Notes under the pieces: generated by a model
Told to the model about the DNA's origin: nothing
The model's database searches: none
Seen by the model: only the letters and a program-made list of their open reading frames with translations
Translations under genes and position numbers: made by a program
In this document: positions 22,352 through 31,748 of the stretch, one piece after another
Layout: every line of letters starts with the position of its first letter
How positions within the stretch are numbered: the first letter of the stretch is position 1
Source of the DNA: Enterobacter sp. CC120223-11
Lineage (GTDB): Bacteria > Pseudomonadota > Gammaproteobacteria > Enterobacterales > Enterobacteriaceae
Direction of reading: 5' to 3'
DNA length: 64,000 nucleotides
NCBI RefSeq assembly: GCF_900215375.1
Contig: NZ_OBEF01000020.1
Coordinates: 1-64,000, forward strand

Positions 22352-23305
22352 ATGATCGAAATTAAACACCTGAAAACGCTGCAGGCGTTGCGGAACAGCG
22401 GTTCGCTTGCAGCAGCGGCGGCCATGCTGCACCAGACGCAGTCGGCGCTTTCACACCAGTTCAGCGATCTGGAACAGCGCCTTGGCTTCCGGCTTTTTGT
22501 GCGTAAAAGTCAGCCGCTGCGCTTTACGCCGCAGGGCGAAATTCTGTTGCAGCTGGCCAATCAGGTATTACCGCAAATCAGTAGTGCGTTGCAGGCCTGC
22601 AATGAGCCGCAGCAGACAACCCTGCGCATTGCCATTGAGTGCCACAGCTGCATCCAGTGGCTGACGCCCGCCCTGGAAAACTTCCGCGCAGTCTGGCCGC
22701 AGGTGGAGATGGATTTCAAATCCGGCGTAACGTTCGATCCGCAGCCTGCCCTGCAACAGGGCGAGCTGGATATCGTCCTGACCTCCGACATCCTGCCGCG
22801 CAGCGGCCTGCACTATTCGCCGATGTTCGATTATGAAGTGCGCCTGGTGCTGGCCCCGGATCACCCGCTGGCGACGCGGGCGCGCATTACGCCTGAAGAT
22901 ATCGCCAGCGAAACGCTGCTGATATACCCTGTGCAGCGTAGCCGACTGGATATCTGGCGGCACTTCCTGCAACCGGCAGGCGTGAGTCCGTCGTTGAAAA
23001 GCGTGGATAACACGCTATTGCTGATTCAGATGGTGGCCGCGCGGATGGGCATAGCGGCCCTGCCGCACTGGGTTGTGGAGAGTTTTGAGCGCCAGGGTCT
23101 GGTGGTGACCAAAACCCTGGGCGAAGGATTGTGGAGCCGACTGTACGCCGCAGTGCGCGATGGCGAGCAGCGTCAGCCGGTCACAGAGGCGTTTATTCGC
23201 TCAGCGCGGAACCACGCCTGCGATCATCTGCCGTTTGTGAGGAACGCGGAGCGACCCAACGGCGATGGACCCACAGTGAAGCCACAATCACCAGCGCCCC
23301 TGTGA
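22352..23305 (+). CDS. metR: LysR-type transcriptional activator MetR
   Basis: Homocysteine-responsive activator of metE, metH and other methionine genes. 317 aa, equal to E. coli. N-terminal winged helix-turn-helix [19 protein letters not shown] through [19 protein letters not shown] (residues 1-60), then the periplasmic-binding-like effector domain. Divergent from metE, the classic LysR arrangement. Its last 113 bp overlap the 3' end of bioP on the other strand, an arrangement that also seems to hold in E. coli. Confidence 0.96.
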   Translation: MIEIKHLKTLQALRNSGSLAAAAAMLHQTQSALSHQFSDLEQRLGFRLFVRKSQPLRFTPQGEILLQLANQVLPQISSALQACNEPQQTTLRIAIECHSCIQWLTPALENFRAVWPQVEMDFKSGVTFDPQPALQQGELDIVLTSDILPRSGLHYSPMFDYEVRLVLAPDHPLATRARITPEDIASETLLIYPVQRSRLDIWRHFLQPAGVSPSLKSVDNTLLLIQMVAARMGIAALPHWVVESFERQGLVVTKTLGEGLWSRLYAAVRDGEQRQPVTEAFIRSARNHACDHLPFVRNAERPNGDGPTVKPQSPAPL

Positions 23306-24092
23306 TAAAGCTCGGCCAGTGCGGCTGCTGTTGCCAGATAGCGAGATTGACCAGCAGGCCCGCAGGTACGTGCATGTTATTCATGATCCCAAGCGTTCCG
23401 GCGTCCACCTGGGTGGCGCCGTAGTTCCACATAAAGTAGCCAATCCCGGAAGCCGCCACGCCAAGCCAGACCAGAATGCCCCACTGCAGCGTTGTCGTCG
23501 GCAGTTTGTTTGGGTTGCCGAGCAGGAACCACGCCACTACCGCCACCAGAAACGCGCCCATATAGAACCAGGCAAAGGCGTTGTGCTGCGGCATCGGATG
23601 GATCTCCATCAGGCGCTTGTAACCCACCATGCCGATGGCAAAGCTGATGTTGGACAGCTGCACCAGCAGCAGACCCGTCCAGAAATGCGGACTGACGTGG
23701 TCATAACGAATGATCGCCGCCCCAAGAACCGCCAGCCCAGCGCTCAGCAGATAGCCCCATCGCAGCCTGCGCTTACTCATCAGGTCATAAATCAGCGTGA
23801 TATAGAGCGGGGTCAGCACGGTAAAGAGCAGGAACTCCGAAACGGTCAGATACAGGTAGGCACGGAAGGCCAACAGATACATGATGCCAAGCTGCATCGC
23901 ACCCACCAGCATGTACATCAGCAGCACGCGCAGAGACTGCGAGCGTGCCCGCAAAAACGGCAGGAAAACCAGCGCCGCGAGGCCTACTCGCATCAGCACG
24001 GAAAAACAGCTGTCGACGCTGCCGGCCAGGTATTCGCCGATAAGGCTGAAGGAAAACGCCCACAGCACGGTGGTGATAATCAGTAACGCCAC
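23193..24092 (-). CDS. bioP: EamA family transporter, biotin permease BioP (YigM)
   Basis: Inner-membrane drug/metabolite (EamA) transporter, 299 aa, very similar to E. coli YigM, shown genetically to be the biotin transporter. Ten hydrophobic segments in two repeats are visible; the tail [17 protein letters not shown] is cytoplasmic. The start is GTG (24090-24092) with GAGAG seven bases upstream. The 3' end overlaps metR by 113 bp. The upstream region has a -10-like TACAAT (24123-24128) and a BirA-arm-like sequence (24140-24148). Confidence 0.92.
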   Translation of the reverse strand: MALLIITTVLWAFSFSLIGEYLAGSVDSCFSVLMRVGLAALVFLPFLRARSQSLRVLLMYMLVGAMQLGIMYLLAFRAYLYLTVSEFLLFTVLTPLYITLIYDLMSKRRLRWGYLLSAGLAVLGAAIIRYDHVSPHFWTGLLLVQLSNISFAIGMVGYKRLMEIHPMPQHNAFAWFYMGAFLVAVVAWFLLGNPNKLPTTTLQWGILVWLGVAASGIGYFMWNYGATQVDAGTLGIMNNMHVPAGLLVNLAIWQQQPHWPSFITGALVIVASLWVHRRWVAPRSSQTADDRRRGSALSE

Positions 24093-24122
24093 GTTGAGAC
24101 TCTCTCAGGTTAGTGAGCGCTC

Positions 24123-24148
24123 ATTGTAGCGGAGTCCACGGTTGACAA
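24123..24148 (-). promoter_or_regulatory. Putative bioP promoter with BirA-like half site
   Basis: On the minus strand TACAAT (24123-24128) is a good -10; the -35 is weak. TTGTCAACC (24140-24148) matches one arm of the BirA operator (TTGTAAACC-N15/16-GGTTTACAA), but a second arm at the right spacing is not clear. Control of bioP by biotin-BirA is therefore only suggested. Confidence 0.4.
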
Positions 24149-24275
24149 CTGGACAAATAAAAAGCAGTCGTATTACGCAGTGGTCTTTTCCCGGCATTAA
24201 ATAAGCCATTACTGATGGTTAAACATCCTTTTTAAGGGAATACTTGGTCCTCTTCCCCCTCAGGAGCGTGTCAGG

Positions 24276-25085
24276 ATGGACCCTGTGATCGACGGCAGTT
24301 TTATTCCGCTCTTTCTGACTCAGCTGAATGCTTCACGCGCCAGGCTGAAAAAAGCGATTCACACCCGTCAGCTGGAGATGTGGTACCAGCCGATTGTTCA
24401 GCTGGATACCGGCCGCGTGGTGGGCGCTGAAGCCCTGGTTCGCTGGCCGCAGCCGGACGGCAAGCTGCTCCCGCCGGACTGTTTTATCCCCTTCGCGCGC
24501 GAAACGCAGCTGCTGAGCACCATGACGCAGTGGGTTATCGGCCAGGTATTTAACGATCTGGGCGCATGGCTGCGCCAGCATCCTCAGCACTATATCTCCA
24601 TTAATATTGAACCTGACGATCTGCAGTCCGCCGACCTGCTGTCACACCTGGCACTGCTCTGCCAGGGTTATGGCGTACGCCCCCAGCAGATCACGCTGGA
24701 GATCACCGAAAGCAGCATGATCGATCCGCAGGTTATCGCCCCGATGGTCGAACGCTACCGCCGCGCCGGGCACGCCATCTATCTGGACGATTTTGGCACC
24801 GGCTACGCTAATCTGAATTACCTGCAGGCAGTGACCTTCGACGTGCTGAAAATTGATAAGACGCTGATCGACCCGCTGCCGGGCAAAAGCCTGTTGCCGC
24901 AGGTGATTGCGCTGGCGCGGTCGCTGTCGCTGGAGCCACTGGCGGAAGGCGTTGAAACGCAGGCGCAGGCCGCGTGGCTGAAGTCCCACGGCGTGAAATA
25001 CGCCCAGGGCTGGTTATACAGTAAAGCCCTGACCAGCAGGGCTTTTATTCACTGGTGCGAACCGCGCTGCGTTACGGCTGATTAA
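24276..25085 (+). CDS. Stand-alone EAL-domain c-di-GMP phosphodiesterase
   Basis: A 269-residue protein that is almost only an EAL domain (about 22-260), predicted to hydrolyse cyclic di-GMP to pGpG in the cytoplasm. All residues usually needed for activity are present: E52 (AEAL), N110 (SINIEP), E142 (EITES), D171-D172 (DDFGTGYANL), K192 (LKIDK), E224 and E227 (AEGVET) and Q244. There is no signal peptide, membrane helix, CSS periplasmic sensor or GGDEF domain. CAGGAG lies upstream of the ATG. It sits between bioP and yigL, which are adjacent in E. coli K-12, and its last 14 bp overlap yigL on the other strand. Specific role unknown. Confidence 0.88.
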   Translation: MDPVIDGSFIPLFLTQLNASRARLKKAIHTRQLEMWYQPIVQLDTGRVVGAEALVRWPQPDGKLLPPDCFIPFARETQLLSTMTQWVIGQVFNDLGAWLRQHPQHYISINIEPDDLQSADLLSHLALLCQGYGVRPQQITLEITESSMIDPQVIAPMVERYRRAGHAIYLDDFGTGYANLNYLQAVTFDVLKIDKTLIDPLPGKSLLPQVIALARSLSLEPLAEGVETQAQAAWLKSHGVKYAQGWLYSKALTSRAFIHWCEPRCVTAD

Positions 25086-25878
25086 GATACAGACGGCGCA
25101 GGTAGTGCGGGACGGCGTCATCGGCGTTGCTGCCAATCACTTCCAGTTCAGGGTGTAAATCTTTCAGGCGCTGATGCGCATTTTCCATAATGCAGCCTTT
25201 GCCTGCCATGGAGAGCATTTCGGCATCGTTCATGCCGTCGCCAAACGCGACGCAGTCCTGCAAACCGTAACCCATCATTTTCGCCACGGCCTCCAGCGCG
25301 TGCCCTTTCGACACGCCGCCCGCCATCACTTCCAGACAGGTTAAGGTTGAGAAGCTCACGTTCACCCGATCGCCCCAGCGCGCATTGATGGCCTGCTCCA
25401 GCGGCAGCAGCACCTCATGGTCTGGCGACGTGAAGAAGACTTTGCTGACGCCTTCCGCTTCCAACAGGCCCGGCTCATACAGGGTGTAGTTGAAAATCGC
25501 TTCCTTGAAGAAACGCATCTCTTCCGGACGGTGGCGGTTCATAAACCATTCGTCATTGCGATAAACATTAGTGACGATATCCGGATTGTTATGCACCACG
25601 CCAAACAGGTCGGAGGCGATGTCGGTATCGAGGTTATGGGCAAACACCAGATTGCCGTCGGTGTCATGCACGCGGGCACCGTTGGAGGTGATCATAAACG
25701 CCTGGATGCCCAGGCCGTCGCGGATCTGCCCAACGTCAATATGGTGGCGGCCGGTCGCGAAGACGAAATTCACGCCTTTCGCAGTCAGCAGTTGCAGAGT
25801 TTCTTTGGTATAGGGAGACAGACGATGGTCGGGATTAAGCAGCGTGCCATCTAAATCAGACGCAACAACCTGGTACAT
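25072..25878 (-). CDS. yigL: HAD-family sugar phosphatase YigL
   Basis: Cytoplasmic HAD-IIB (Cof-type) phosphatase; E. coli YigL dephosphorylates sugar phosphates, helping to relieve glucose-phosphate stress, and its mRNA is stabilised there by SgrS within a pldB-yigL transcript. 268 aa (E. coli 266). Motif I SDLDGTLLNPD with nucleophile D8 and acid D10, motif II in FATGRHH, motif III/IV KGHAL and FGDGMNDAEML. It follows pldB by 30 bp, so the dicistronic transcript is probably preserved. Confidence 0.94.
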   Translation of the reverse strand: MYQVVASDLDGTLLNPDHRLSPYTKETLQLLTAKGVNFVFATGRHHIDVGQIRDGLGIQAFMITSNGARVHDTDGNLVFAHNLDTDIASDLFGVVHNNPDIVTNVYRNDEWFMNRHRPEEMRFFKEAIFNYTLYEPGLLEAEGVSKVFFTSPDHEVLLPLEQAINARWGDRVNVSFSTLTCLEVMAGGVSKGHALEAVAKMMGYGLQDCVAFGDGMNDAEMLSMAGKGCIMENAHQRLKDLHPELEVIGSNADDAVPHYLRRLYLNQP

Positions 25879-25908
25879 AGAAAATTTAACCTCTGGGTAA
25901 GAGCAGCA

Positions 25909-26901
25909 TTAATTATGTCGATCAAAAAACTCGACGATGGTCTGGAGCGCGACTGAGCGCATATCGTCCTTTTCGAAAAGGATCTCATGATAGGCACCTT
26001 GTATGACAAGCGGGCTGTCGCTTTCACAAGGTTTGCCCGCCGCGGTGCGAAGCTCGCAGTAGCGGTTGTGCATGCGGTTGTCCACCACCCGCTCTTCTTC
26101 TGCCTGAATCAGCAGCGTGGGTAAGTCATCATCCGCCGCCCCCGCCAGGATCTGTTCTCCGGCAAGCACGCCTTCACGCACCCAATGATACGTTGGCCCG
26201 CCGACGCGAATATAGGGATTATCCGCATAGAAGCCCAGGTTTCGCCGGTAGCGCTCCCGGCTGTGGGTCAGGATATTCATGCCAAACGGCAGCGCGTGCC
26301 AGCGCCCGGTGCCCATGGCGTAGCTCTCTCTTATCCGCCGATGGCCCTCGGCAAAATCGAGAATGTGCCGCACCATCCAGTCGGGCAGGCGCATTATGAT
26401 ACCGAACATTGGCGCGCAAAGCGCGAGCGCATCGCACTGCTGAGGATTGTTACGGGCAAACAGCGTAGCAATCGCGCCGCCCATGGAATGCCCCAGAATG
26501 TAGCGCTTGCGCCACGGGCCTGGCTCAACTTCCTGCTGCCAGAAGGCGGTGAGATCGTCGACGTAATCGCTGAAATTCACCACGTGCCCGCGGTGGCTGT
26601 CATTGAGCATTCGCCCCGACAACCCCTGACCGCGGTGATCGATGATCAGCACGTCAAAACCGCTGTGGAACAGATCGTAGGCCAGTTCGGCGTATTTCAC
26701 ATAGCTTTCGATTCGCCCCGGGCAAACCACAATCACCCGATCGTGATTTTCGGCGCGAAAGCGGACAAAGCGCACTGGAACCGTGTCCACGCCTGTAAAT
26801 TCAGCCTCTTCACGCTGGTGCCAGAAGGTATTCAGCGGCCCCATGGTGAACGCGGCATACGCGTTTTCTCTTGTTTTCCAGTCCATTTTCTGCCGAAACA
26901 T
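25909..26901 (-). CDS. pldB: Lysophospholipase L2 PldB
   Basis: Inner-membrane-associated alpha/beta hydrolase that degrades lysophospholipids. 330 aa. Nucleophile elbow GHSMGGA with DHRGQGLSGR before it; acid and His regions in EEERVVDNRMH and KGAYHEILF-like QGAYHEILFEKD near the C-terminus. About ten residues shorter at the C-terminus than E. coli PldB (340 aa), without loss of a catalytic motif. Divergent from rhtB; cotranscribed with yigL, whose message from the pldB promoter is the SgrS target in E. coli. Confidence 0.93.
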   Translation of the reverse strand: MFRQKMDWKTRENAYAAFTMGPLNTFWHQREEAEFTGVDTVPVRFVRFRAENHDRVIVVCPGRIESYVKYAELAYDLFHSGFDVLIIDHRGQGLSGRMLNDSHRGHVVNFSDYVDDLTAFWQQEVEPGPWRKRYILGHSMGGAIATLFARNNPQQCDALALCAPMFGIIMRLPDWMVRHILDFAEGHRRIRESYAMGTGRWHALPFGMNILTHSRERYRRNLGFYADNPYIRVGGPTYHWVREGVLAGEQILAGAADDDLPTLLIQAEEERVVDNRMHNRYCELRTAAGKPCESDSPLVIQGAYHEILFEKDDMRSVALQTIVEFFDRHN

Positions 26902-27011
26902 CGGCTATCCACCCTTGCTTGCCGCGGAAGATCGTATTTTGAATGGCGTGACATACAACACCTGCACAATAGCGTATTGTGGCATAAAACCAGATATTTC
27001 GGGAGTTTCGC

Positions 27012-27632
27012 ATGACCTTTGAGTGGTGGTTCGCATACCTGCTAACGTCCATAATCTTGAGTCTTTCCCCCGGCTCCGGGGCCATTAACACGATGACCAC
27101 CGCCATCAATCACGGCTATCGCGGTGCGGCCGCGTCCATTGCCGGGCTGCAAACCGGGCTCGGCATTCACATCGTGCTGGTTGGCGTCGGGCTGGGCACG
27201 CTTTTTTCCCGCTCCGTGCTGGCGTTTGAAGTGCTGAAATGGGCGGGTGCGGCGTACCTGATCTGGCTTGGCATTCAGCAGTGGCGTGCTGCGGGTGCGA
27301 TCGATCTCAATACCGTTGCGAAAACCCAGACGCGTGGGCATCTGTTCAAACGCGCTGTATTTGTGAATCTGACCAACCCGAAAAGCATCGTGTTTCTGGC
27401 CGCGCTCTTTCCGCAGTTTATCGTGCCGCATCAGCCTCAGGTGATGCAGTACGTGGTGCTTGGCGTGACCACCATTGTGGTCGATATCATCGTGATGATT
27501 GGCTACGCGACGCTTGCCACGCGCATTGCAGGCTGGATCAAAGGCCCTCGGCAGATGAAGGCCCTGAATAAGATTTTCGGTTCGCTGTTTATGCTGGTTG
27601 GCGCGCTGTTGGCTTCCGCGCGCCATGCCTGA
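27012..27632 (+). CDS. rhtB: Homoserine/homoserine lactone efflux protein RhtB
   Basis: LysE-family exporter in the inner membrane; E. coli RhtB confers resistance to homoserine and homoserine lactone. 206 aa with six hydrophobic segments and the family N-terminal signature [13 protein letters not shown], plus [18 protein letters not shown] in the middle. GGGAG lies before the ATG. Its stop and the rhtC stop are adjacent and convergent (27632/27633). Confidence 0.95.
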   Translation: MTFEWWFAYLLTSIILSLSPGSGAINTMTTAINHGYRGAAASIAGLQTGLGIHIVLVGVGLGTLFSRSVLAFEVLKWAGAAYLIWLGIQQWRAAGAIDLNTVAKTQTRGHLFKRAVFVNLTNPKSIVFLAALFPQFIVPHQPQVMQYVVLGVTTIVVDIIVMIGYATLATRIAGWIKGPRQMKALNKIFGSLFMLVGALLASARHA

Positions 27633-28253
27633 TTAGCGGGAGATGATGAGATGGATGCCGAACCCGGCAAACAGGGTACCGGCCACGCCGTCAATCCACT
27701 TGGCCATGCGCTGATAACCGCGGCGCATGGCGGGCATCGCAAACAGACTCGCCACCACGGTAAACCACGCGAAGGTTTCGACGATAATCAGCAGGAAAAT
27801 GCCCCAGCGCTCTGCGCCACCAATATCATCGCCGACGAACAGGGAAAATACCGAGCCAAAATAGATAATGGCTTTCGGGTTGGCGAGGTTGGTGAGCAGC
27901 CCTTTCAGGAAACTTTTGCCGCCCTGCGCCAGCTCCACTTCCGGGGCTTCCACAGGCGCTTCGCTTTTCTTCAGCGCGCCGCGCAGCATCTGATAGCCCA
28001 TCCAGCACAGATACAGGCCACCGCCGACCATAATGATGTTGTGCAGCCAGGCCATTTTTTCGAGGATCAGATGCAGGCCGAGCAGCGCCACACCTGCCCA
28101 GACCATAACGCCTGCGGTAATGCCAAGCACGCCCATCATCGCTTCTTTACGGGAGCGGCTAACTGCGGTCTGTGACACGAAGAAAAAGTCCGGGCCCGGG
28201 CTCATCAGCGCAATCAGATGCACCATTGCCACGGTAAGAAAAAGCATCAGCAT
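27633..28253 (-). CDS. rhtC: Threonine efflux protein RhtC
   Basis: LysE-family threonine exporter, 206 aa, closely matching E. coli RhtC. Signature MSPGPDFFFVSQTAV near residue 17 and NLANPKAIIYFGSVFSLF in the middle; six hydrophobic segments and a Glu-rich cytoplasmic loop (about 108-122). It lies 64 bp downstream of recQ and tail-to-tail with its paralogue rhtB, so the pair looks like an old duplication. Confidence 0.95.
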   Translation of the reverse strand: MLMLFLTVAMVHLIALMSPGPDFFFVSQTAVSRSRKEAMMGVLGITAGVMVWAGVALLGLHLILEKMAWLHNIIMVGGGLYLCWMGYQMLRGALKKSEAPVEAPEVELAQGGKSFLKGLLTNLANPKAIIYFGSVFSLFVGDDIGGAERWGIFLLIIVETFAWFTVVASLFAMPAMRRGYQRMAKWIDGVAGTLFAGFGIHLIISR

Positions 28254-28317
28254 AGAAATAACTCGCGGGGGGAATGATTCAGTGAGTGATTATCCTGACA
28301 CTTTTTTGTTCGTTTGC

Positions 28318-30153
28318 CTACTCCTCATCATCGCCATCGACGTGAGAACGAATCAGCGCAAGAAACTCCTGCCCAAAGCGCTCCAGCTTGCGCACGCCCA
28401 CGCCGTTGACGCTGAGCATTTCGCCAGGGCTGGTCGGCATCTGTTCGGCCATCTCGATAAGCGTGGCGTCATTGAACACTACGTAAGGCGGAATGTTCTC
28501 TTCGTCGGCGATGACTTTACGCAGCTTGCGAAGTTTGGCAAACAGCTTACGGTCGTAATTTCCGCCGTAGGATTTCTGCGCCACGCGTGGCTTGAGCGCC
28601 AGCATACGCGGCACCGCCAACTGCAGCGGCGTTTCGGCACGCAGGACGGGACGCGCAGCTTCGGTGAGCTGTAGCGCCGAATGCAACGCAATGTTCTGCG
28701 TCGCAAAACCAAGATGAATCAGCTGACGAATGACGCTCACCCAGTGCTCGTGGGTTTTATCGCGCCCCATACCGTAGACCTTGAGTTTGTCATGGCCCAT
28801 TTCACGGATGCGCTGGTTATTGGCTCCGCGCAGCACTTCCACCACGTAGCCCATACCAAAGCGCTGGTTGACGCGGCCAATGGTTGAAAGCGCAATCTGC
28901 GCGTCGTTCACGCCATCGTACTGCTTCGGCGGGTCGAGGCAGATATCGCAGTTGCCGCACGGCTCCTGACGCCCTTCGCCAAAGTAGTTGAGCAGCACCA
29001 GGCGGCGGCAGGTTTGCGCTTCTGCAAAGGCGCCCATTGCATTGAGCTTATGGCGTTCAATGTCCTGTAGCTGCCCGGCAGGCTTCTCTTCGAGACAGCG
29101 GCGCAGCCACGCCATATCAGCCGGATCGTAAAAGAGCATCGCTTCCGCAGGCAGGCCATCACGCCCGGCGCGGCCCGTTTCCTGATAGTAGGATTCGATG
29201 TTGCGTGGGATGTCGAAATGCACCACGAAGCGCACGTTCGGCTTATTGATACCCATGCCGAAAGCCACGGTCGCCACCACGATTTGCAGATCGTCGCGCT
29301 GGAAGCGTTCCTGCACGTCGGCGCGCACGTTGTTTTCAAGCCCTGCATGATAAGCGCCCGCGCTGATGCCACGGCTTTGCAGACGTGCGGCTGTGTCCTC
29401 CACCTTCGAGCGGCTATTGCAGTAAATGATGCCGGATTTGCCGCGCTGCTCCTGCACGTAGCGCATCAGCTGATCGAGCGGCTTGAACTTCTCCATCAGC
29501 ATGTAGCGGATGTTTGGGCGGTCGAAGCTGCTGATCTGGATATAAGGATCGTTCAGGCCCAGCAGGCGGACGATATCGCTGCGGGTGGTGTCGTCCGCCG
29601 TGGCGGTGAGCGCCATAAACGGCAGCTTCGGGAAGCGCTGGCGCAGCTGGCCGAGTGCGGCATATTCAGGGCGGAAATCGTGGCCCCACTGAGAAATACA
29701 GTGTGCTTCATCGACCGCCAGCATCACCGGGTTCCAGTGACCAAGGGTGTCGAGGAAGTTGTCGAGCATCAGGCGCTCGGGGGCGATATAAAGCAGACGG
29801 ATTTTACCCGTACGGCAGCCCGCCATCACTTCCTGCTGCTGCTCACGGGTCTGGGTCGAATTGAGACAGGCCGCCGCCACGCCGTTGGCGAGCAGCTGAT
29901 CGACCTGGTCCTTCATCAGCGAAATCAGCGGCGAGACGACCACCGTCAGGCCATCGAGCACCAGCGCGGGGATCTGATAGCACAGGGATTTTCCGCCGCC
30001 GGTCGGCATCACCACCAGACAGTCGCGCCCTTCGAGCACCGTCTCAATAATGGTTTCCTGCCCCGGGCGGAACTGCTGGTAGCCAAAGGTTTCCTGCAAA
30101 ACCTGCCTGGCCAGCGTTACCTGATTCATCACTTCCGCCTGCGTCACGCTCAC
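28318..30153 (-). CDS. recQ: ATP-dependent DNA helicase RecQ
   Basis: 3'-5' superfamily 2 helicase of the RecF recombination pathway. 611 aa. Helicase motifs: Q-motif [10 protein letters not shown], Walker A MPTGGGKS (about 49-56), DEAH box [16 protein letters not shown], and motif [12 protein letters not shown]. The RQC zinc site is [10 protein letters not shown]...CGNCDIC and the HRDC domain forms the C-terminus. The start is a GTG at 30151-30153 (AGGA five bases upstream); a GTG two codons later would give the 609-aa form of E. coli. pldA lies upstream, separated by a terminator. Confidence 0.96.
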   Translation of the reverse strand: MSVTQAEVMNQVTLARQVLQETFGYQQFRPGQETIIETVLEGRDCLVVMPTGGGKSLCYQIPALVLDGLTVVVSPLISLMKDQVDQLLANGVAAACLNSTQTREQQQEVMAGCRTGKIRLLYIAPERLMLDNFLDTLGHWNPVMLAVDEAHCISQWGHDFRPEYAALGQLRQRFPKLPFMALTATADDTTRSDIVRLLGLNDPYIQISSFDRPNIRYMLMEKFKPLDQLMRYVQEQRGKSGIIYCNSRSKVEDTAARLQSRGISAGAYHAGLENNVRADVQERFQRDDLQIVVATVAFGMGINKPNVRFVVHFDIPRNIESYYQETGRAGRDGLPAEAMLFYDPADMAWLRRCLEEKPAGQLQDIERHKLNAMGAFAEAQTCRRLVLLNYFGEGRQEPCGNCDICLDPPKQYDGVNDAQIALSTIGRVNQRFGMGYVVEVLRGANNQRIREMGHDKLKVYGMGRDKTHEHWVSVIRQLIHLGFATQNIALHSALQLTEAARPVLRAETPLQLAVPRMLALKPRVAQKSYGGNYDRKLFAKLRKLRKVIADEENIPPYVVFNDATLIEMAEQMPTSPGEMLSVNGVGVRKLERFGQEFLALIRSHVDGDDEE

Positions 30154-30172
30154 CCCAATCCTGAAATAAAAA

Positions 30173-30194
30173 CAGGCGCTATTTTCAGCGCCTG
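30173..30194 (-). terminator. Terminator of pldA
   Basis: Stem CAGGCGCT / AGCGCCTG with a 6 nt loop, followed on the minus strand by TTTTTATTTC. Lies between the pldA stop and the recQ start, and so ends the pldA transcript. Confidence 0.88.
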
Positions 30195-30212
30195 AGGCTC
30201 AGAGTGCAACGA

Positions 30213-31082
30213 TTAAAACAGATCGTTGAGCATTACGCCGACGCCGACGCGGGTCTGATTGAAGTTGTAATCAATCAGCGACTCGCCGTAACCGCTATAG
30301 ACCTGAGTGTAGAGACGCATATGTTTCGTCACCGGGTAGCTGATACCAAGCTCTGCGCCGCCGTAGCCGGTGTTCCAGTTGTACTGGCCTTTGGCGCTCA
30401 GCACCGCTTCGCCCAACTGATAGCCGACCTTCAGCTGGTAGTAGCCCATGTATTTGGTGATATCCGGGTTGTCGTCGGTGTCGCCAATCACAAACCACGG
30501 CTTCACTTCGACCATCAGGTTGCCGTTTTGCGCCATCAGGCGGGTGTACATGCGGTTCCAGCTGCGCGATGTCGGGTCGGAACGTCCGTTCGAATCGTGG
30601 TTATAGCCGACTTCGACATCCCGTAGCGTCCAGTCACCCAGACGGTAATCGGTGGCAAAGCCGACGAACAGCTGCGGCTCATAGTTGGTTTCGCGGAATG
30701 GGGAAGACTCCTCGGTGTTCGAGAGCTGCCACCACGACTTTTGCGTGTAGGACGCGCCAAGGACGGAGTTATCGCCAAAAATTCCGCGCCAGATGGGGAA
30801 CGCCAGGCTGAGCTGATACTTCACCTCATCCTTACGCGCATTGTCCGACCAGTTATAGGTCTGGATCGCTTCTTTATTGATGTCGCTGCTCCAGGTGTAG
30901 AGCAGATAGTTGGTGTCGTACGGATAGAGCGTGAACGGATTGTCGTGCTCCTGGAGTAAGTTCGCAATGATACTGCCGCGCACGGCGGGCGCATCATGCA
31001 CATCCTTAATCGTCGCTTCCTGCGCGTAAACGCTAAGCGGCAGTCCTGCTACTGCCAGTAACCATCCCAGCCTGGTTTGCAT
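30213..31082 (-). CDS. pldA: Outer membrane phospholipase A PldA
   Basis: Calcium-dependent outer-membrane phospholipase, dormant monomer that dimerises when phospholipids reach the outer leaflet. 289 aa as in E. coli. Signal peptide MQTRLGWLLAVAGLPLSVYAQ (cleavage after about residue 20), then a 12-strand barrel. Active-site segment YNHDSNGRSDPTSRSWNR holds the catalytic His and Ser with the supporting Asn in SWNR. It ends in Phe, as expected for outer membrane barrels (MLNDLF). Confidence 0.96.
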   Translation of the reverse strand: MQTRLGWLLAVAGLPLSVYAQEATIKDVHDAPAVRGSIIANLLQEHDNPFTLYPYDTNYLLYTWSSDINKEAIQTYNWSDNARKDEVKYQLSLAFPIWRGIFGDNSVLGASYTQKSWWQLSNTEESSPFRETNYEPQLFVGFATDYRLGDWTLRDVEVGYNHDSNGRSDPTSRSWNRMYTRLMAQNGNLMVEVKPWFVIGDTDDNPDITKYMGYYQLKVGYQLGEAVLSAKGQYNWNTGYGGAELGISYPVTKHMRLYTQVYSGYGESLIDYNFNQTRVGVGVMLNDLF

Positions 31083-31229
31083 TGCAAAAATTCCCCTGAA
31101 AATGCTGAATAATTATCCGGCCCATTCTACAGACTTCTGCCTGCCATTGAGTGGTTATCGTTTCTGAAAGTAGCATTCAACATTTCATAGGCATAAAATC
31201 AACATTTCATTAACCAATGGAAAGGTGTT

Positions 31230-31697
31230 ATGTCCCGAGAACTGAGCGCCGAAGAAGCGCTAAAACTGGTCGGCGATATTTTTGTCTACCACATGCCGTT
31301 CAACCGCGCGCTGGGGCTGGAACTGGAGCGCTATGAAAAGGCTTTTGCACAGCTCAGCTTTAACAATCAGCCAATGATGGTCGGCAACTGGGCGCAAAGT
31401 ATTCTGCACGGCGGCGTGATTGCCTCGGCGCTGGACGTGGCGGCAGGCCTGGTCTGCGTGGGCAGCACGCTCACCCGCCATGACACAATTAACGAAGATG
31501 AACTGCGCCAGCGCCTGTCCCGAATGGGCACCATTGATTTGCGCGTTGATTACCTGCGTCCGGGCCGCGGCAACCGTTTTACAGCGACCGCCAGCCTGCT
31601 GCGAGCGGGCAATAAAGTGGCCGTGGCGAGAGTGGAATTACACAACGAAGAGCAGCTCTACATTGCCAGCGCCACCGCCACTTATATGGTGGGTTGA
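31230..31697 (+). CDS. yigI: Hotdog-fold acyl-CoA thioesterase YigI
   Basis: 155 aa, same length as and closely similar to E. coli YigI, described as a medium/long-chain acyl-CoA thioesterase. Hotdog (PaaI-like) fold: core [17 protein letters not shown] (about 56-72) and beta strands [19 protein letters not shown] precedes the ATG. Such enzymes release CoA from stalled acyl-CoA. Divergent from pldA; rarD follows after 51 bp. Confidence 0.92.
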   Translation: MSRELSAEEALKLVGDIFVYHMPFNRALGLELERYEKAFAQLSFNNQPMMVGNWAQSILHGGVIASALDVAAGLVCVGSTLTRHDTINEDELRQRLSRMGTIDLRVDYLRPGRGNRFTATASLLRAGNKVAVARVELHNEEQLYIASATATYMVG

Positions 31698-31748
31698 AGG
31701 CGTAAAATCAGGTAAAATCGGTTTACTTTTTTGTAACGGATTTTACCC

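Noticed and set aside
29218-30195. 325-codon open frame opposite recQ
   Set aside because: Antisense shadow of recQ with His/Arg-rich, non-protein-like composition.
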